A stretch of DNA of 64,000 bases from Aceticella autotrophica (GCF_017357865.1 NZ_CP060096.1:868001-932000), one strand, 5' to 3'. Counted from the stretch's first letter, positions 1-8,835 are shown. A program made the numbers and translations. The notes: a model not told the origin generated them from the sequence alone.

Positions 1-59
1 AATATCAAAATCTAAGAATGATGAAAAATTAGTGCATTATAGGAAGGGGTTATTTGGAT

Positions 60-1247
60 ATGTCAGATTTAAAAGAGGATTTTCCTTACAAAGGCGAAAA
101 CTTAGTCGATGATTTATTAACACTTGCCGTAAGATGTAAGGCGTCGGATTTGCATATTACAGCGGGTACATATCCGGTACTGCGCTTGCATGGCAGATTG
201 CGAAAACTTGGTGATTTGCTTGACTCTGATTCGCCGGAGATTAAAAATGAAATTGAAGCCGTATTAACACAATGGCCTGAATTGCGAGACAAGGTTTCGC
301 CTGAGCTTGCAAATCGAATAGCTAATCTGACGTTAAGAAACGACAGATTTATCGATGATTTTAACAAGCGCTGGAATACAGACTTAGCCATATCGGTGCC
401 CGGGGTTTCACGTTTCAGGGTGAATGTTTTCAGACAGAGAGGAAACTGTGCCGTAGCCTTTCGTGTTCTTTCTAATAAGGCGCCTAATTTGGATGAATTA
501 TTTGCACATTCCCCGAAGACGGCTGAGGTGTTAAAAGGATTTGCGGAACTTCCAAGGGGGTTAATACTTGTAACGGGTCCGACCGGTTCGGGTAAGTCTA
601 CCACCTTAGCAGCAATGATAGACCATATAAGTAAAACCTCCGAACGTCATATAATTACGCTGGAGGACCCTATCGAATATTTGTATCAACATCAAAAAGG
701 AGTTGTTAATCAGCGTGAGGTAGGAGAGGATGTTTTATCTTTTGCCGAAGGTTTGCGCGCGGCATTGCGTGAAGACCCCGATGTTATACTTGTGGGAGAG
801 ATGAGGGACTTAGATACTATTTCTACTGCTATATCTGCGGCAGAAACAGGACATTTGGTGCTGTCGACACTTCATACAATTACCGCGGCAGAAACGGTTG
901 AAAGGATTATTGATACATTTCCACCATCTCAGCAACAACAGATTAGGGTACAACTATCGGGTGTATTAAGAGGAGTATCGTCACAGCAGCTTCTTCCGAG
1001 AAAGGACGGCAGCGGAAGGGTATGCGCCGCTGAAATATTAGTTGCCGTACATGCTGTACGCTCCCTTATAAGGGAAAGTAAAACACATCAAATACCTACA
1101 ACCATACAGACGGGTTCGGCTGATGGAATGGTATCAATGGATAAGGCTCTGGCGGATTTGGTATTATATGGTTTGGTTTCACGGGAAGAAGCAGAGGAGC
1201 GTGTAGTGGAATATAAGGTTTTTGAAAAATACCTCGGCATGATGTAG
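60..1247 (+). CDS. pilT: PilT-like secretion/twitching ATPase
   Basis: Hexameric ATPase of the PilT/VirB11 (GspE) superfamily, which normally drives retraction of type IV pili at the inner face of the membrane. Seen: Walker A GPTGSGKST near residue 173-181, an Asp box (HIITLEDPIEY), a Walker B-type segment (DPDVILVGEMRD) and a His box (TGHLVLSTLHT), in the order expected for PilT. About 395 residues, somewhat longer than the usual 350, because of an extra stretch before the P-loop. A TTG at 54 is in frame, but ATG 60 sits 10 bases after AGGAAGGGG and is the better start. No other pilus genes lie in the window, so the operon partners, if any, are upstream. Family certain; retraction role inferred. 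Confidence 0.9.
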   Translation: MSDLKEDFPYKGENLVDDLLTLAVRCKASDLHITAGTYPVLRLHGRLRKLGDLLDSDSPEIKNEIEAVLTQWPELRDKVSPELANRIANLTLRNDRFIDDFNKRWNTDLAISVPGVSRFRVNVFRQRGNCAVAFRVLSNKAPNLDELFAHSPKTAEVLKGFAELPRGLILVTGPTGSGKSTTLAAMIDHISKTSERHIITLEDPIEYLYQHQKGVVNQREVGEDVLSFAEGLRAALREDPDVILVGEMRDLDTISTAISAAETGHLVLSTLHTITAAETVERIIDTFPPSQQQQIRVQLSGVLRGVSSQQLLPRKDGSGRVCAAEILVAVHAVRSLIRESKTHQIPTTIQTGSADGMVSMDKALADLVLYGLVSREEAEERVVEYKVFEKYLGMM

Positions 1248-1336
1248 TTATTTTTTTTGAGCAATCCCTATAGTAGCCTGCCCTTAGTGTTGGGAAGTAG
1301 CAATTTTTATAAAACTTTCTTTTTAAATATTAAGGG

Positions 1337-1498
1337 TTGCTAACAAATTCATGCGTTCTCTGTAAAAACTGCGTAAAGACTTGTCCCATGAATTCAATTT
1401 TAGACGCAGGAACGTCTTATGAGATTGATTATAAGGAATGTATTACCTGCGGTGATTGTATTAATAGCTGCCCTGAAAACAGGAAAAAACTTCAATAA
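1337..1498 (+). pseudogene. fragment of a 2[4Fe-4S] ferredoxin-type domain
   Basis: A 53-codon frame without a convincing start or ribosome site. It encodes two cysteine clusters, CVLCKNCVKTCP and CITCGDCINSCP, the spacing of two [4Fe-4S] centres, and ends at TAA 1496-1498. The frame is closed by a stop at 1331. It looks like the C-terminal remnant of a larger iron-sulfur protein left beside the IS30 insertion. Parent protein not recognised. The rest of 1248-1600 shows no gene. Confidence 0.5.
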
Positions 1499-1602
1499 CA
1501 TTTACTGATGAAGAAAAAAAAGAAAAAAGAAATTAGTGGGAATTCTTTTAATAATATTTTTCATGAAAGGTAAGTTGTAAAATAAAGTGACGGAACAAGC
1601 AA

Positions 1603-2757
1603 AAATTGGACTCATGGTAAATCCGATGTATAATATTAAGTGAGAAAACAAAACAATACAAAGGAGATTATACCATGAGTCAATATGATAATATCATAGA
1701 ATTGAGAAAATATAAACACCTTACAGCAAAAGAAAGATACAAAATAGAGATATTGCTGAAGGAAGGACTAAAACCTTATGAAATTGCACAACGAATGGGA
1801 AGAGGGACCAGGACAATTGAAAGAGAAGTAAATAGAGGGAAGGTAAGACTTCTAAATTCTGATTTAACATATAGAGAAGAGTACTGTGCAGATGCAGGAC
1901 AGCGCATATATAATGAAAATGCAAAGAATAAAGGACCTGGTCTAAAGATAGGGAAAGACCATAAACTGGTTAAATATATAGAAAACAAGATAATCAAAGA
2001 AAATTACTCACCTGATGCAGTAATTGGAGAGATAAAAAAAAAGAAAATAAAATTTAAAGCCCAAATATGTACAAAGACATTATATAACTATATAGATCGG
2101 GGTGATGTATTTCTAAAACTTACAAATAAAGATCTTCCCGTAAAAAAAGAAGGAAAAAAGAGAGACTATAAGAAAATAAAAATACCACATAAAAATCTTA
2201 AAGGAACAAGCATTGAAGAAAGACAACCAGAGGTAGATAACAGAAAAGAATATGGGCACTGGGAAATGGATTGTGTTGTAGGAAAACGAGAAGGGAAAGG
2301 TGCGGTATTACTGGTATTAAGCGAAAGAAGCATACGAGAAGAAATCATTATTAAAATGCCGGCAAAGACGCAAGAATCAGTTATTGCATCACTTGACAGA
2401 TTAGAAAGAAAATATGGAAAAGCATTTAAAGAGAAATTCAAAACAATAACGGTTGATAATGGCAGTGAATTCTTGGATTATGAAGGAATAGAAAGGTCTA
2501 TAAAGTATAAAGAAGAGAAAAGAGTCAAATTGTATTATGCACATCCTTATAGCTCATGGGAGCGAGGGACAAACGAAAATATCAACAAACTAATAAGGCG
2601 GTTTATACCAAAAGGGATGGATATAAGCAAGATAAGCAATGCGAGGATAAAATACATAGAAAATTGGATAAACAGCTATCCAAGGAGGATATTTGGATAT
2701 AAATCAGCAAAAGATATGATGACTGCATAAAAGGCAAAAACTATTTTAAGAATCCAG
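1603..2757 (+). mobile_element. IS30-family insertion sequence (ends tentative)
   Basis: The transposase gene is bracketed by an imperfect inverted match: AATTGGACTCATGG near 1605-1618 and the complement of CTTAAGAATCCAGTT-like sequence near 2746-2759, sharing TGGA and TTC/CTC cores. Identity is only about 10 of 18 positions, so the boundaries are a guess, and I see no clear target duplication. Confidence 0.45.
1675..2730 (+). CDS. IS30-family transposase
   Basis: DDE transposase of 351 residues. Seen: an N-terminal helix-turn-helix of IS30 type (HLTAKERYKIEILLKEGL, then GRGTRTIEREVNRG), the integrase core starting at EYGHWEMDCVVGK (first Asp), ITVDNGSEF (second Asp), and YYAHPYSSWERGTNENIN (the SxERGxNEN signature with the catalytic Glu). 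Length fits the family. Start ATG 1675 follows AAGGAGATTATACC. It appears intact, so the element may still be active. Confidence 0.95.
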   Translation: MSQYDNIIELRKYKHLTAKERYKIEILLKEGLKPYEIAQRMGRGTRTIEREVNRGKVRLLNSDLTYREEYCADAGQRIYNENAKNKGPGLKIGKDHKLVKYIENKIIKENYSPDAVIGEIKKKKIKFKAQICTKTLYNYIDRGDVFLKLTNKDLPVKKEGKKRDYKKIKIPHKNLKGTSIEERQPEVDNRKEYGHWEMDCVVGKREGKGAVLLVLSERSIREEIIIKMPAKTQESVIASLDRLERKYGKAFKEKFKTITVDNGSEFLDYEGIERSIKYKEEKRVKLYYAHPYSSWERGTNENINKLIRRFIPKGMDISKISNARIKYIENWINSYPRRIFGYKSAKDMMTA

Positions 2758-2765
2758 TTGACAAC

Positions 2766-2891
2766 GAGCCTCTCCTATATGATGACCAGCCAGCGAGCCA
2801 TCCCTCCATGCCCCCGAAGCATGTACAAGGAGAAAGGCTATGGGGCATAAATGGCTGGCTATCCAGTAAGGCTATCATACAGGAACCTCTC
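2766..2891. ncRNA. long imperfect inverted repeat, possible structured RNA
   Basis: A visibly GC-richer 126-base block in an AT-rich gap. Its arms pair in steps: ATGCCCC 2808-2814 with GGGGCAT 2842-2848; AGCCAT with ATGGCT; AGCC with GGCT; and outermost ATGAT with ATCAT and CC/GG pairs near 2775 and 2882. The 27-base apical loop is AAGGAG-containing. It lies between the IS30 copy and the ferritin promoter. No Rfam family is recognised by eye; it could be a small RNA, a miniature element or a decayed terminator. Confidence 0.35.
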
Positions 2892-3044
2892 ATTATAAAC
2901 CGCACTTAAAAAACTTTTTGATTAGCTTTGCAATAAACCATATTGAAATGAAATAAGTAATCAATTAACATTATACATATTTACCAAATATTTCACGTCA
3001 CTTAAACTTGCAATTTTTATATTTTTCATGAAATAATATTTTTC

Positions 3045-3073
3045 TTGTTTTTATGCTTTAAAAGTTATATAAT
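3045..3073 (+). promoter_or_regulatory. sigma-A promoter of the ferritin gene
   Basis: TTGTTT at 3045-3050, a 17-base spacer, and a perfect TATAAT at 3068-3073, 44 bases before the ferritin ATG. No Fur or PerR palindrome is obvious around it. Confidence 0.7.
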
Positions 3074-3117
3074 AAAGATACAAGATTTACTAAAATTTCA
3101 TATAAGGGGTGTTATGT

Positions 3118-3642
3118 ATGTTAAGCAGTAAAATGTTGGATGCTTTAAACAAACAGATTAATTACGAGATTTTTTCCGCATATCTATATGTTTCTATGGA
3201 GAATTACTTTCAAGAGAAAAATTTAGAAGGCTTTGCTAATTTTTTTAAGGTTCAGATACAGGAAGAACTTGCACATGCTAGAATTTTTTATGAATACATA
3301 TACCGTATGGGAGGTCAAGTTGTTCTGTACCCGATAAATAAACCGGAGGTAAGCTTTGACAGCAGTTTAGACCTTTTTGAAAAGGCATTGAAGCATGAAA
3401 AAAGTGTAACTGAAAGGATTTATAAGCTTGTCGATATAGCTATTGATGATAAAGACCACGCTACAAATTCATTTCTACAATGGTTTGTTAACGAACAGGT
3501 GGAAGAAGAGGAAAACTTTAAGAGACTTGTTGACAAGTTAGGGTTTATAGGTGATAAGGTACAGCCAATGTTTATGCTTAATGCGGAATTAGCCCAAAGG
3601 GTATTTGTACTGCCATCACCCCTTGCTCAAGGACAGCAGTAA
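3118..3642 (+). CDS. ftnA: ferritin (bacterial, non-heme)
   Basis: Stores iron as a ferric mineral inside a 24-subunit shell; the ferroxidase centre oxidises Fe(II). Seen: a four-helix ferritin fold of about 174 residues with ferroxidase ligands in NYEIFSAYLY, IQEELAHARIFY (ExxH) and, in the C-terminal half, QWFVNEQVEEEENF. Length is normal for FtnA. A GTG at 3109 is in frame but overlaps the ribosome site; ATG 3118 lies 8 bases after AAGGGG and is preferred. Single-gene unit: its own promoter at 3045 and a strong terminator at 3665. The C-terminal tail (SPLAQGQQ) is unstructured. Confidence 0.93.
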   Translation: MLSSKMLDALNKQINYEIFSAYLYVSMENYFQEKNLEGFANFFKVQIQEELAHARIFYEYIYRMGGQVVLYPINKPEVSFDSSLDLFEKALKHEKSVTERIYKLVDIAIDDKDHATNSFLQWFVNEQVEEEENFKRLVDKLGFIGDKVQPMFMLNAELAQRVFVLPSPLAQGQQ

Positions 3643-3664
3643 AAAACAGAAAAAGTTTCTAAGC

Positions 3665-3707
3665 AAAGTCCTAAGTTTTTGTTTGTTTAATTAAAACTTA
3701 GGACTTT
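3665..3707 (+). terminator. rho-independent terminator after ferritin
   Basis: Perfect 15-base stem: AAAGTCCTAAGTTTT at 3665-3679 and its complement at 3693-3707 with a 13-base loop. A/T runs on both sides could let it work in both directions. Confidence 0.85.
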
Positions 3708-3766
3708 ATTTATGATGCATATTGGGATAAAATTAATTGTATATAAATATAATGGAGCTGATATGT

Positions 3767-4714
3767 TTGAATCTATGCAATGTTGAGCTTGAAAATAACG
3801 TGTTTCTGGCACCTATGGCAGGTGTTACGGACAAACCTTTTAGGCTTTTATGTAAGGAGATGGGCTGCGGATTTTCTTATACAGAGATGATAAGCGCCAA
3901 GGGCTTGTATTACGGCAGTAAAAACACAGAATTTTTAACAGATATTGACGAAAGTGAAAATACCGCTTTACAGATATTTGGTTCTGACCCCGAAATCATG
4001 GCTGAGGCTGCGAAAATATTAAATAATTCAAATGCCAAAGTGATTGATATAAATATGGGATGTCCGATACCAAAGATTACGAAAAATGGTGATGGCAGCG
4101 CATTAATGCTACGTCCTGATATAGCTGAAAAGGTTATAAAAGCAGTTGTTATTAATTCAAAAAAGCCTGTTACAATTAAAATCAGAAAGGGCTGGGATGA
4201 AAAGCATATAAACGCTGTTGAAATAGCACAATTAGCGGAGAATTGCGGGGCGAAAGCTGTTGCGGTCCATTGCAGAACAAGGGAACAGCTTTATTCCGGA
4301 GAAGCGGACTGGGGCATCATACGTAAAGTAAAAGAGAGTGTTAAGATACCTGTCATTGGTAATGGCGATGTTTTTTCACCCTGTGATGCAAAAAGAATGT
4401 TTGATGAAACCGGATGTGATGCTGTTTTAATAGGAAGAGGGGCACGAGGCAATCCTTGGATATTCAAAAGAACGGTACATTATTTAAATACAGGGGAGTT
4501 ATTAACGGAACCTTCAAAAGAAGAAAAAATAAGCATAATATTACGGCATCTTGATATGATGATAGGGTATAAGGGTGAGCATGTGGGCTTGCTTGAGATG
4601 AGAAAGCATATTGCGTGGTATCTCAAAGGATTTCACGGAGGAGCTAAAATAAGGGAAGCAATTTTTAGCATATCTGATTATGTAAAAATTAAAGAGTTAT
4701 TGCTAAGCCTCTGA
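3767..4714 (+). CDS. dusB: tRNA-dihydrouridine synthase
   Basis: FMN-dependent reduction of uridine to dihydrouridine in the tRNA D-loop. Seen: TIM-barrel start LAPMAGVTDKPFR, the substrate/Cys region INMGCPIPKITKNGDGSALM (catalytic Cys in MGCP), the FMN-binding HCRTREQLYSG, and phosphate-binding VIGNGDV and IGRGARGNPWIF. About 316 residues, as in DusB. Start: an in-frame TTG at 3737 and ATG at 3752 exist, but GGAG at 3754-3757 is 9 bases before TTG 3767, giving MNLCNVELENNVFLAP, which fits the family N-terminus. Monocistronic, after the ferritin terminator. Confidence 0.9.
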   Translation: MNLCNVELENNVFLAPMAGVTDKPFRLLCKEMGCGFSYTEMISAKGLYYGSKNTEFLTDIDESENTALQIFGSDPEIMAEAAKILNNSNAKVIDINMGCPIPKITKNGDGSALMLRPDIAEKVIKAVVINSKKPVTIKIRKGWDEKHINAVEIAQLAENCGAKAVAVHCRTREQLYSGEADWGIIRKVKESVKIPVIGNGDVFSPCDAKRMFDETGCDAVLIGRGARGNPWIFKRTVHYLNTGELLTEPSKEEKISIILRHLDMMIGYKGEHVGLLEMRKHIAWYLKGFHGGAKIREAIFSISDYVKIKELLLSL

Positions 4715-4817
4715 TATAGAACAGCAAGCTTATGTGAATTTCACTTAATGTCAATTTGTCATACAAGACATGCACAAAACAGGTATTAAAACCACATAAA
4801 TGTATCATAAGGAGTTG

Positions 4818-5609
4818 ATGCATATTATGGATGAAGATTTAGTACCTGAATTTTCCAAGAAAAGCAAGGATTTGAAAAACGAAAATAAAATAAATTATAA
4901 AGGGATAGATATAATTGAATTTTACAAAAAAGAAAAAATAAAAAAGAAAAGCAAATTTAATAAAGAAGATTTTTACAAAAGGTTCCTTATGCTAAATAAT
5001 TCAATAATAATATCAAGACCGTTTGATGCGGATTATAGTATAAAGCAGTATAAGGTAAGTTTATTCGATTTAAGCAAAAGTATGGACTTTGAAGAGGTTT
5101 TTGGGATAAATCTTGGGAAAAAAAGCAAAGATGTTTACCAAAACAATATTTCTTTCGATAAATTTACAATAGGGGATATAATACTTGCCACAAGTCCCGG
5201 ATTTCACATTCAGGGAGTTATAAGGCATGCCGCATTGTTTGACAGCAGAAGATATCACGGAAGTGTGGATGATAAGTGTCTTTTGACAGCAGAGCCCGAC
5301 CAAGGAGTTATTTATGAAACCATCAGATTTTATCAGGAGAATTTCAGTGAAGCTTGGGGCTTATATGTACCCAAAACCAGTTTAGAGGAAAGGATAAAAG
5401 CGGTGGACAGTGTGTCGCAATATCTTGGTAAGCCATATCTATGGTGTGCAAAAAAAAGGGTATTTGATAGTTGGTATTGTTCTATGGTTCCATGGGCGGC
5501 ATATTATATGTCTGCAGGGCTTGATTTGGATTATAATGGCGGCTACTGGGTTCTTCCTGTTGATATATTTATGTGTAAGGATACAGCGATATTTGAATAT
5601 TCAGGTTAA
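4818..5609 (+). CDS. permuted NlpC/P60 (YiiX-like) papain-fold protein
   Basis: About 263 residues. The first 110 are Lys-rich and unrecognised. From FTIGDIILATSP on it reads as a circularly permuted NlpC/P60 (DUF830/YiiX) domain: the catalytic His in IRHAALFD, the Cys in SWYCSMVPWAAYY, and a closing WVLPVDIF. Such proteins are thiol hydrolases acting on peptides or acyl groups; the substrate here is unknown. No signal peptide is seen, so it is probably cytosolic. Start is ATG 4818 or 4827, both just after AAGGAG at 4809-4814; ATG 4800 precedes that site. It ends convergently with the zinc permease gene. Confidence 0.65.
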   Translation: MHIMDEDLVPEFSKKSKDLKNENKINYKGIDIIEFYKKEKIKKKSKFNKEDFYKRFLMLNNSIIISRPFDADYSIKQYKVSLFDLSKSMDFEEVFGINLGKKSKDVYQNNISFDKFTIGDIILATSPGFHIQGVIRHAALFDSRRYHGSVDDKCLLTAEPDQGVIYETIRFYQENFSEAWGLYVPKTSLEERIKAVDSVSQYLGKPYLWCAKKRVFDSWYCSMVPWAAYYMSAGLDLDYNGGYWVLPVDIFMCKDTAIFEYSG

Positions 5610-5619
5610 TAAAAAATAT

Positions 5620-6420
5620 TTAAGTATATTTTTTTAAAATATTAGATATTACAAAGATAATTAGTGATACTATTACGATGCTTCCGCCGGGTGAAAGATT
5701 CAGGTAGAAAGAAGCAAAAATTCCAACAAAAACAGATATAAATGAGAATATAATAGAATAAGCTATGGTCTGTTTAAAACTTTTAGCGATTTTAAGGCTT
5801 GAAGCGGCAGGTATTACCATTAAAGCGGATACTAAAAGCGCTCCAATAATTCTTATTGATAAGGCAATTGTCAATGCTACAAGTATTGTGAAAAAAAGGT
5901 TTATTTGGTTAACCGGTATGCCTGATACCTTTGCAGCTTCTTCATCAAAGGATATAAACAATAGTTCTTTATAAAATGATACTATTACTAAAACAACCGC
6001 TATACCTAATATTACTATCAGGTAAATATCGGTGATGCTTACGGAGGAAATGCTTCCAAACAAATAATTCATTATGTTTGCAGAACTCCCGATTGATAGG
6101 CTTAAAAGGATTACTGCTACCGCCATGCCGGCAGACATCATTATAGCCAAAGATATTTCGGAATAGCGAAGGTATATTTTCCTTAATTTTTCAATTCCTA
6201 ATGAGGATAGTATCAGGATTATTATTGAACTTATCGTAGGGTTTAAGCCGAGCAATAACCCAGCTGCGACACCAGCCAATGCAATATGCGATAATGTGTC
6301 CCCTATTTGCGACAAACGCCTTAAAACAAGGAAAGTACCTGTGAGAGGTGCGATAACAGATATAATACTTCCTGCAATAAATGCCCTTATCATAAAACCG
6401 TACGAAAATATGTCAAGCAT
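5620..6420 (-). CDS. znuB: zinc/manganese ABC transporter permease
   Basis: Integral membrane subunit of a cluster-9 (ABC-3 family) metal importer. 266 residues with about eight hydrophobic helices. Family marks include the early PLTGTFLVLRRLSQIGDTLSHIALAGVAAG-type segment (residues about 25-54) and LRIIGALLVSALMVIPAA near residue 190. Last gene of the minus-strand zur-znuA-znuC-znuB operon; its ATG overlaps the end of the ATPase gene. Zinc is favoured over manganese because the operon starts with a Fur-family repressor and a separate mntR-mntH pair lies at 43.7 kb. Confidence 0.88.
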   Translation of the reverse strand: MLDIFSYGFMIRAFIAGSIISVIAPLTGTFLVLRRLSQIGDTLSHIALAGVAAGLLLGLNPTISSIIILILSSLGIEKLRKIYLRYSEISLAIMMSAGMAVAVILLSLSIGSSANIMNYLFGSISSVSITDIYLIVILGIAVVLVIVSFYKELLFISFDEEAAKVSGIPVNQINLFFTILVALTIALSIRIIGALLVSALMVIPAASSLKIAKSFKQTIAYSIIFSFISVFVGIFASFYLNLSPGGSIVIVSLIIFVISNILKKYT

Positions 6421-7184
6421 TATTCTTCACTCCAATTGTTATTGTGGTAGTGCTTAGTCATTTTGATAGGATATCCATATATCCCTGTGAGATTACTTTC
6501 TGTTAGATTAATTGCCTCACATCTCTCATTAACTTTTCCCTCCGACATACAAATAATCCTGCTAACCTTTTCGGTTATGGTCCATATGTTATGTGTTATC
6601 ATTATGATTGTTATTTTTTTCTGTTTATTTAATTTATCCAATAATTCATATAAGGTTTTTTCAGATTTTATGTCAATACCTGTTGTCGGTTCGTCTAAAA
6701 AAAGTATATCCGGCTTTGAAACAAGGGCTCGGGCTATAAATATTCTCTGTAGCTGTCCGCCGGAAAGCATGCCTATCAGTCTGTCTTTATATTCTGACAT
6801 ATCAACTATTTCCAAAGCTTCGATTACTTCATTCCAATGGTTCTTTGAGAGACGTTTAAACAATCCGATTTTTGAATATAGTCCCATTGATACAACTTCT
6901 TTAACACTTGCCGGAAAGGATGTATTGAAGGAATAAGACTTTTGAGGGACATATCCTATAAAAGATTTATCTTTTATTTCAAGTATCCCTCTGCCATCAT
7001 ACAATACTTCGCCATAAGAGGGTTTTAAATTTCCCACCATTATATTTACAAGGGTGCTTTTGCCTGAACCATTGGGACCTATTATTCCTATAAATTCACC
7101 TTTTTCTATGTTCAATGAAATATTATCAAGCACGTTTTTTTTTTCGTATGAAAAACTGACATTTTTAACTTCAATAAAACTCAT
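6420..7184 (-). CDS. znuC: zinc/manganese ABC transporter ATPase
   Basis: ATP-hydrolysing subunit of the metal importer. 254 residues. Walker A GPNGSGKST (residues about 36-44), Q-loop in VPQKSY, signature MLSGGQLQRIFIARAL, Walker B DILFLDEPTTGID and switch His in IIMITHN. Order and length are standard. The start ATG 7184 is six bases after the stop of the binding-protein gene, so the two are cotranscribed. Confidence 0.92.
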   Translation of the reverse strand: MSFIEVKNVSFSYEKKNVLDNISLNIEKGEFIGIIGPNGSGKSTLVNIMVGNLKPSYGEVLYDGRGILEIKDKSFIGYVPQKSYSFNTSFPASVKEVVSMGLYSKIGLFKRLSKNHWNEVIEALEIVDMSEYKDRLIGMLSGGQLQRIFIARALVSKPDILFLDEPTTGIDIKSEKTLYELLDKLNKQKKITIIMITHNIWTITEKVSRIICMSEGKVNERCEAINLTESNLTGIYGYPIKMTKHYHNNNWSEE

Positions 7185-7189
7185 TTTAT

Positions 7190-8068
7190 CTACTCCAATG
7201 CTTTTTTTAAATTATCCAGATTTTCCTTCATTAATGAGATAAAATCTGCTTTTTTTTGTATATCTTCATTAGTCAAGGCACCAATTGTATTAAGAGGCAG
7301 AATTTTTGCACCTGTTTCTTGGGAAATAACTTCTATTGGCTTCGTTGGACCCGGTTCTTCCCTGAAAATATATTTTATATTTTCCTTCTTTATAAGGTTG
7401 ACAACTTCTGACATCCTTGCAGGGCTTGGCTCAGCCTCATCGCTCATGCCTACTAATGAGATTTCATTTAATCCATAGTCCCTCGCTATATAATCAAAGG
7501 CACTGTGGAAAACAATAAATGTTTTTTGCTTGGTATTGCTTAATTCATTCTTGTATTCCTTATCCAGTTCGGCAAGCTTTCCATTCAATGCTTCATAATT
7601 TTTTTCATAATAGTCTTTATTTTTAGCATCTGTTTTTTGAAGGGCATCCTTTATGTTTTTTGCTATTATTTGAGCGCTTTTAGGAGAAAGCCATATATGT
7701 GGATTTACTACGTTTCCTGATTTAATAGGCTCTACTCCGTTTGAAACTTCAAAAAATGCCGCATTTGTTCCGGAATCTTTGATTTTACTAATCCAAGAAT
7801 CTAAACCCATTCCAAGATACAAAATTAAATTTGACTTTGAAATTTCAGCTATGTCTTTTGTGGTAGGTTCCCAGCCATGTGGTCCTACGTTTTGCGGTAT
7901 TATTGTTTTGACTTCGGCTTTATCACCGGCAATTTTTGCTGTAAGGTCATAAATAGGATAAAAGGATGCGTAAACTACAGGTTTTGAAGATTCATTTGTT
8001 GTCTTTGCACCACAGGCGGTTAAACCAAAAATTAATAATACAACAAGAAACAGCGAAAATTTTTTCAT
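7190..8068 (-). CDS. znuA: metal-binding lipoprotein of zinc/manganese ABC importer
   Basis: Cluster A-I solute-binding protein. 292 residues. Signal peptide with lipobox LTACG (Cys about residue 19), so it is anchored outside the membrane. Metal ligands are seen in GPHGWEPTTKD, NPHIWLSP and FIVFHSAFDYIARDYGL; an acidic residue follows near FREEPGPTKP. It lacks the long His-rich loop typical of many ZnuA proteins. Context (Fur-family gene 12 bases upstream, ATPase and permease behind) supports zinc uptake. Confidence 0.9.
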   Translation of the reverse strand: MKKFSLFLVVLLIFGLTACGAKTTNESSKPVVYASFYPIYDLTAKIAGDKAEVKTIIPQNVGPHGWEPTTKDIAEISKSNLILYLGMGLDSWISKIKDSGTNAAFFEVSNGVEPIKSGNVVNPHIWLSPKSAQIIAKNIKDALQKTDAKNKDYYEKNYEALNGKLAELDKEYKNELSNTKQKTFIVFHSAFDYIARDYGLNEISLVGMSDEAEPSPARMSEVVNLIKKENIKYIFREEPGPTKPIEVISQETGAKILPLNTIGALTNEDIQKKADFISLMKENLDNLKKALE

Positions 8069-8080
8069 TTATATCTCCTC

Positions 8081-8506
8081 CTATAAAATATTTTTATTGT
8101 GATTTATACATTCTTTGCAGTACCCTGTTATTTCGATTTTATGGTCTACTATGTGAAAATCCTTTATCTGATCTATGAATAAATCAAGGGGGCACATATT
8201 GAGTTCGTAAATTTTTCCGCATTGTAAGCATCTCATTACATGTCCATGTAAATCCTTTTGTACCTCATACATCACATTGCTGCAAATTTTAACTTCTACG
8301 ATGATATTTATTTTTTTCAAGAGGCTTAAATTTCTATATACGGTGTCGATGCTGACTTGAGGGAATATTTCTTTTACTTTCTCATAAATTTCTTTGACAG
8401 ACAGGTATCTTTGGGTATTTAACATTATATCAAGTATTAATTCCCTTTGCGGCGTGATCTTATAATTATTTTCTTTGATCTTTTGAATCGCTTCGCTTTT
8501 CATCAT
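8081..8506 (-). CDS. zur: Fur-family metalloregulator, probably Zur
   Basis: Winged-helix repressor, about 141 residues. Seen: DNA-binding half ITPQRELILDIML and VSIDTVYRNLSLL, hinge with HGHVMRCLQCGK, and a second Cys pair YCKECINH; the two CxxC pairs form the structural zinc site of Zur/PerR/Fur. First gene of the zinc uptake operon, so it most likely represses it when zinc is sufficient. A GTG at 8515 is in frame but is within two bases of the AAAGG site; ATG 8506 or 8503 is preferred. Zur rather than PerR is inferred from context. Confidence 0.85.
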   Translation of the reverse strand: MMKSEAIQKIKENNYKITPQRELILDIMLNTQRYLSVKEIYEKVKEIFPQVSIDTVYRNLSLLKKINIIVEVKICSNVMYEVQKDLHGHVMRCLQCGKIYELNMCPLDLFIDQIKDFHIVDHKIEITGYCKECINHNKNIL

Positions 8507-8551
8507 AATAAACACAACCTTTTATTAAATAAGAAGAAATTCCTATTTAGA

Positions 8552-8580
8552 ATAATATAATAAATAAACCAAAATGTCAA
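8552..8580 (-). promoter_or_regulatory. promoter of the zur-znu operon
   Basis: Reading the minus strand: TTGACA (8580-8575), a 17-base spacer, TATTAT (8557-8552), about 45 bases before the zur start. The -10 flank (ATTATTCTAAATAGG) is AT-rich, but I cannot define a clear Zur palindrome. Confidence 0.7.
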
Positions 8581-8640
8581 TATGGAATAATCTTATATTT
8601 TTCTAATCTGCAAGTCCGCCTCTATGAAAAGATATACTTA

Positions 8641-8835
8641 GATAAAAACAAATAAAAAATTTAAAAATTTTTAAAAATTTTTTATAAAAAAGAAGGATTT
8701 TTTTGTTTTTTGTAGAATAAATAAAAATAAAGCAAATAAAAGACTAATAAGGTCTTAAAAATATAACTTTAATAATCTTGTTGTCGAATTCTAATTGAAC
8801 TTTCGGAATACGAAAAAGATATTGAAGAAAATCAT
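8641..8835 (+). repeat. regulatory cassette, copy 1 (sigma-H-like promoter plus 0A box)
   Basis: About 195 bases closely matching 23109-23303. It carries GAAGGATTT (8692-8700), an 11-base spacer and GTAGAATAA (8712-8720), which fit the Bacillus sigma-H pattern RnAGGAwWW-N11-RnnGAATww exactly. TGTCGAA (8782-8788), an exact Spo0A box, follows about 65 bases downstream. It lies 125 bases before the TM2 gene and may drive it. The rest of the 8581-8959 gap has no gene. Confidence 0.7.

Noticed and set aside
86-604. 172-codon minus-strand frame opposite pilT
   Set aside because: It mirrors the conserved PilT reading, has no ribosome site and no protein-like motifs.
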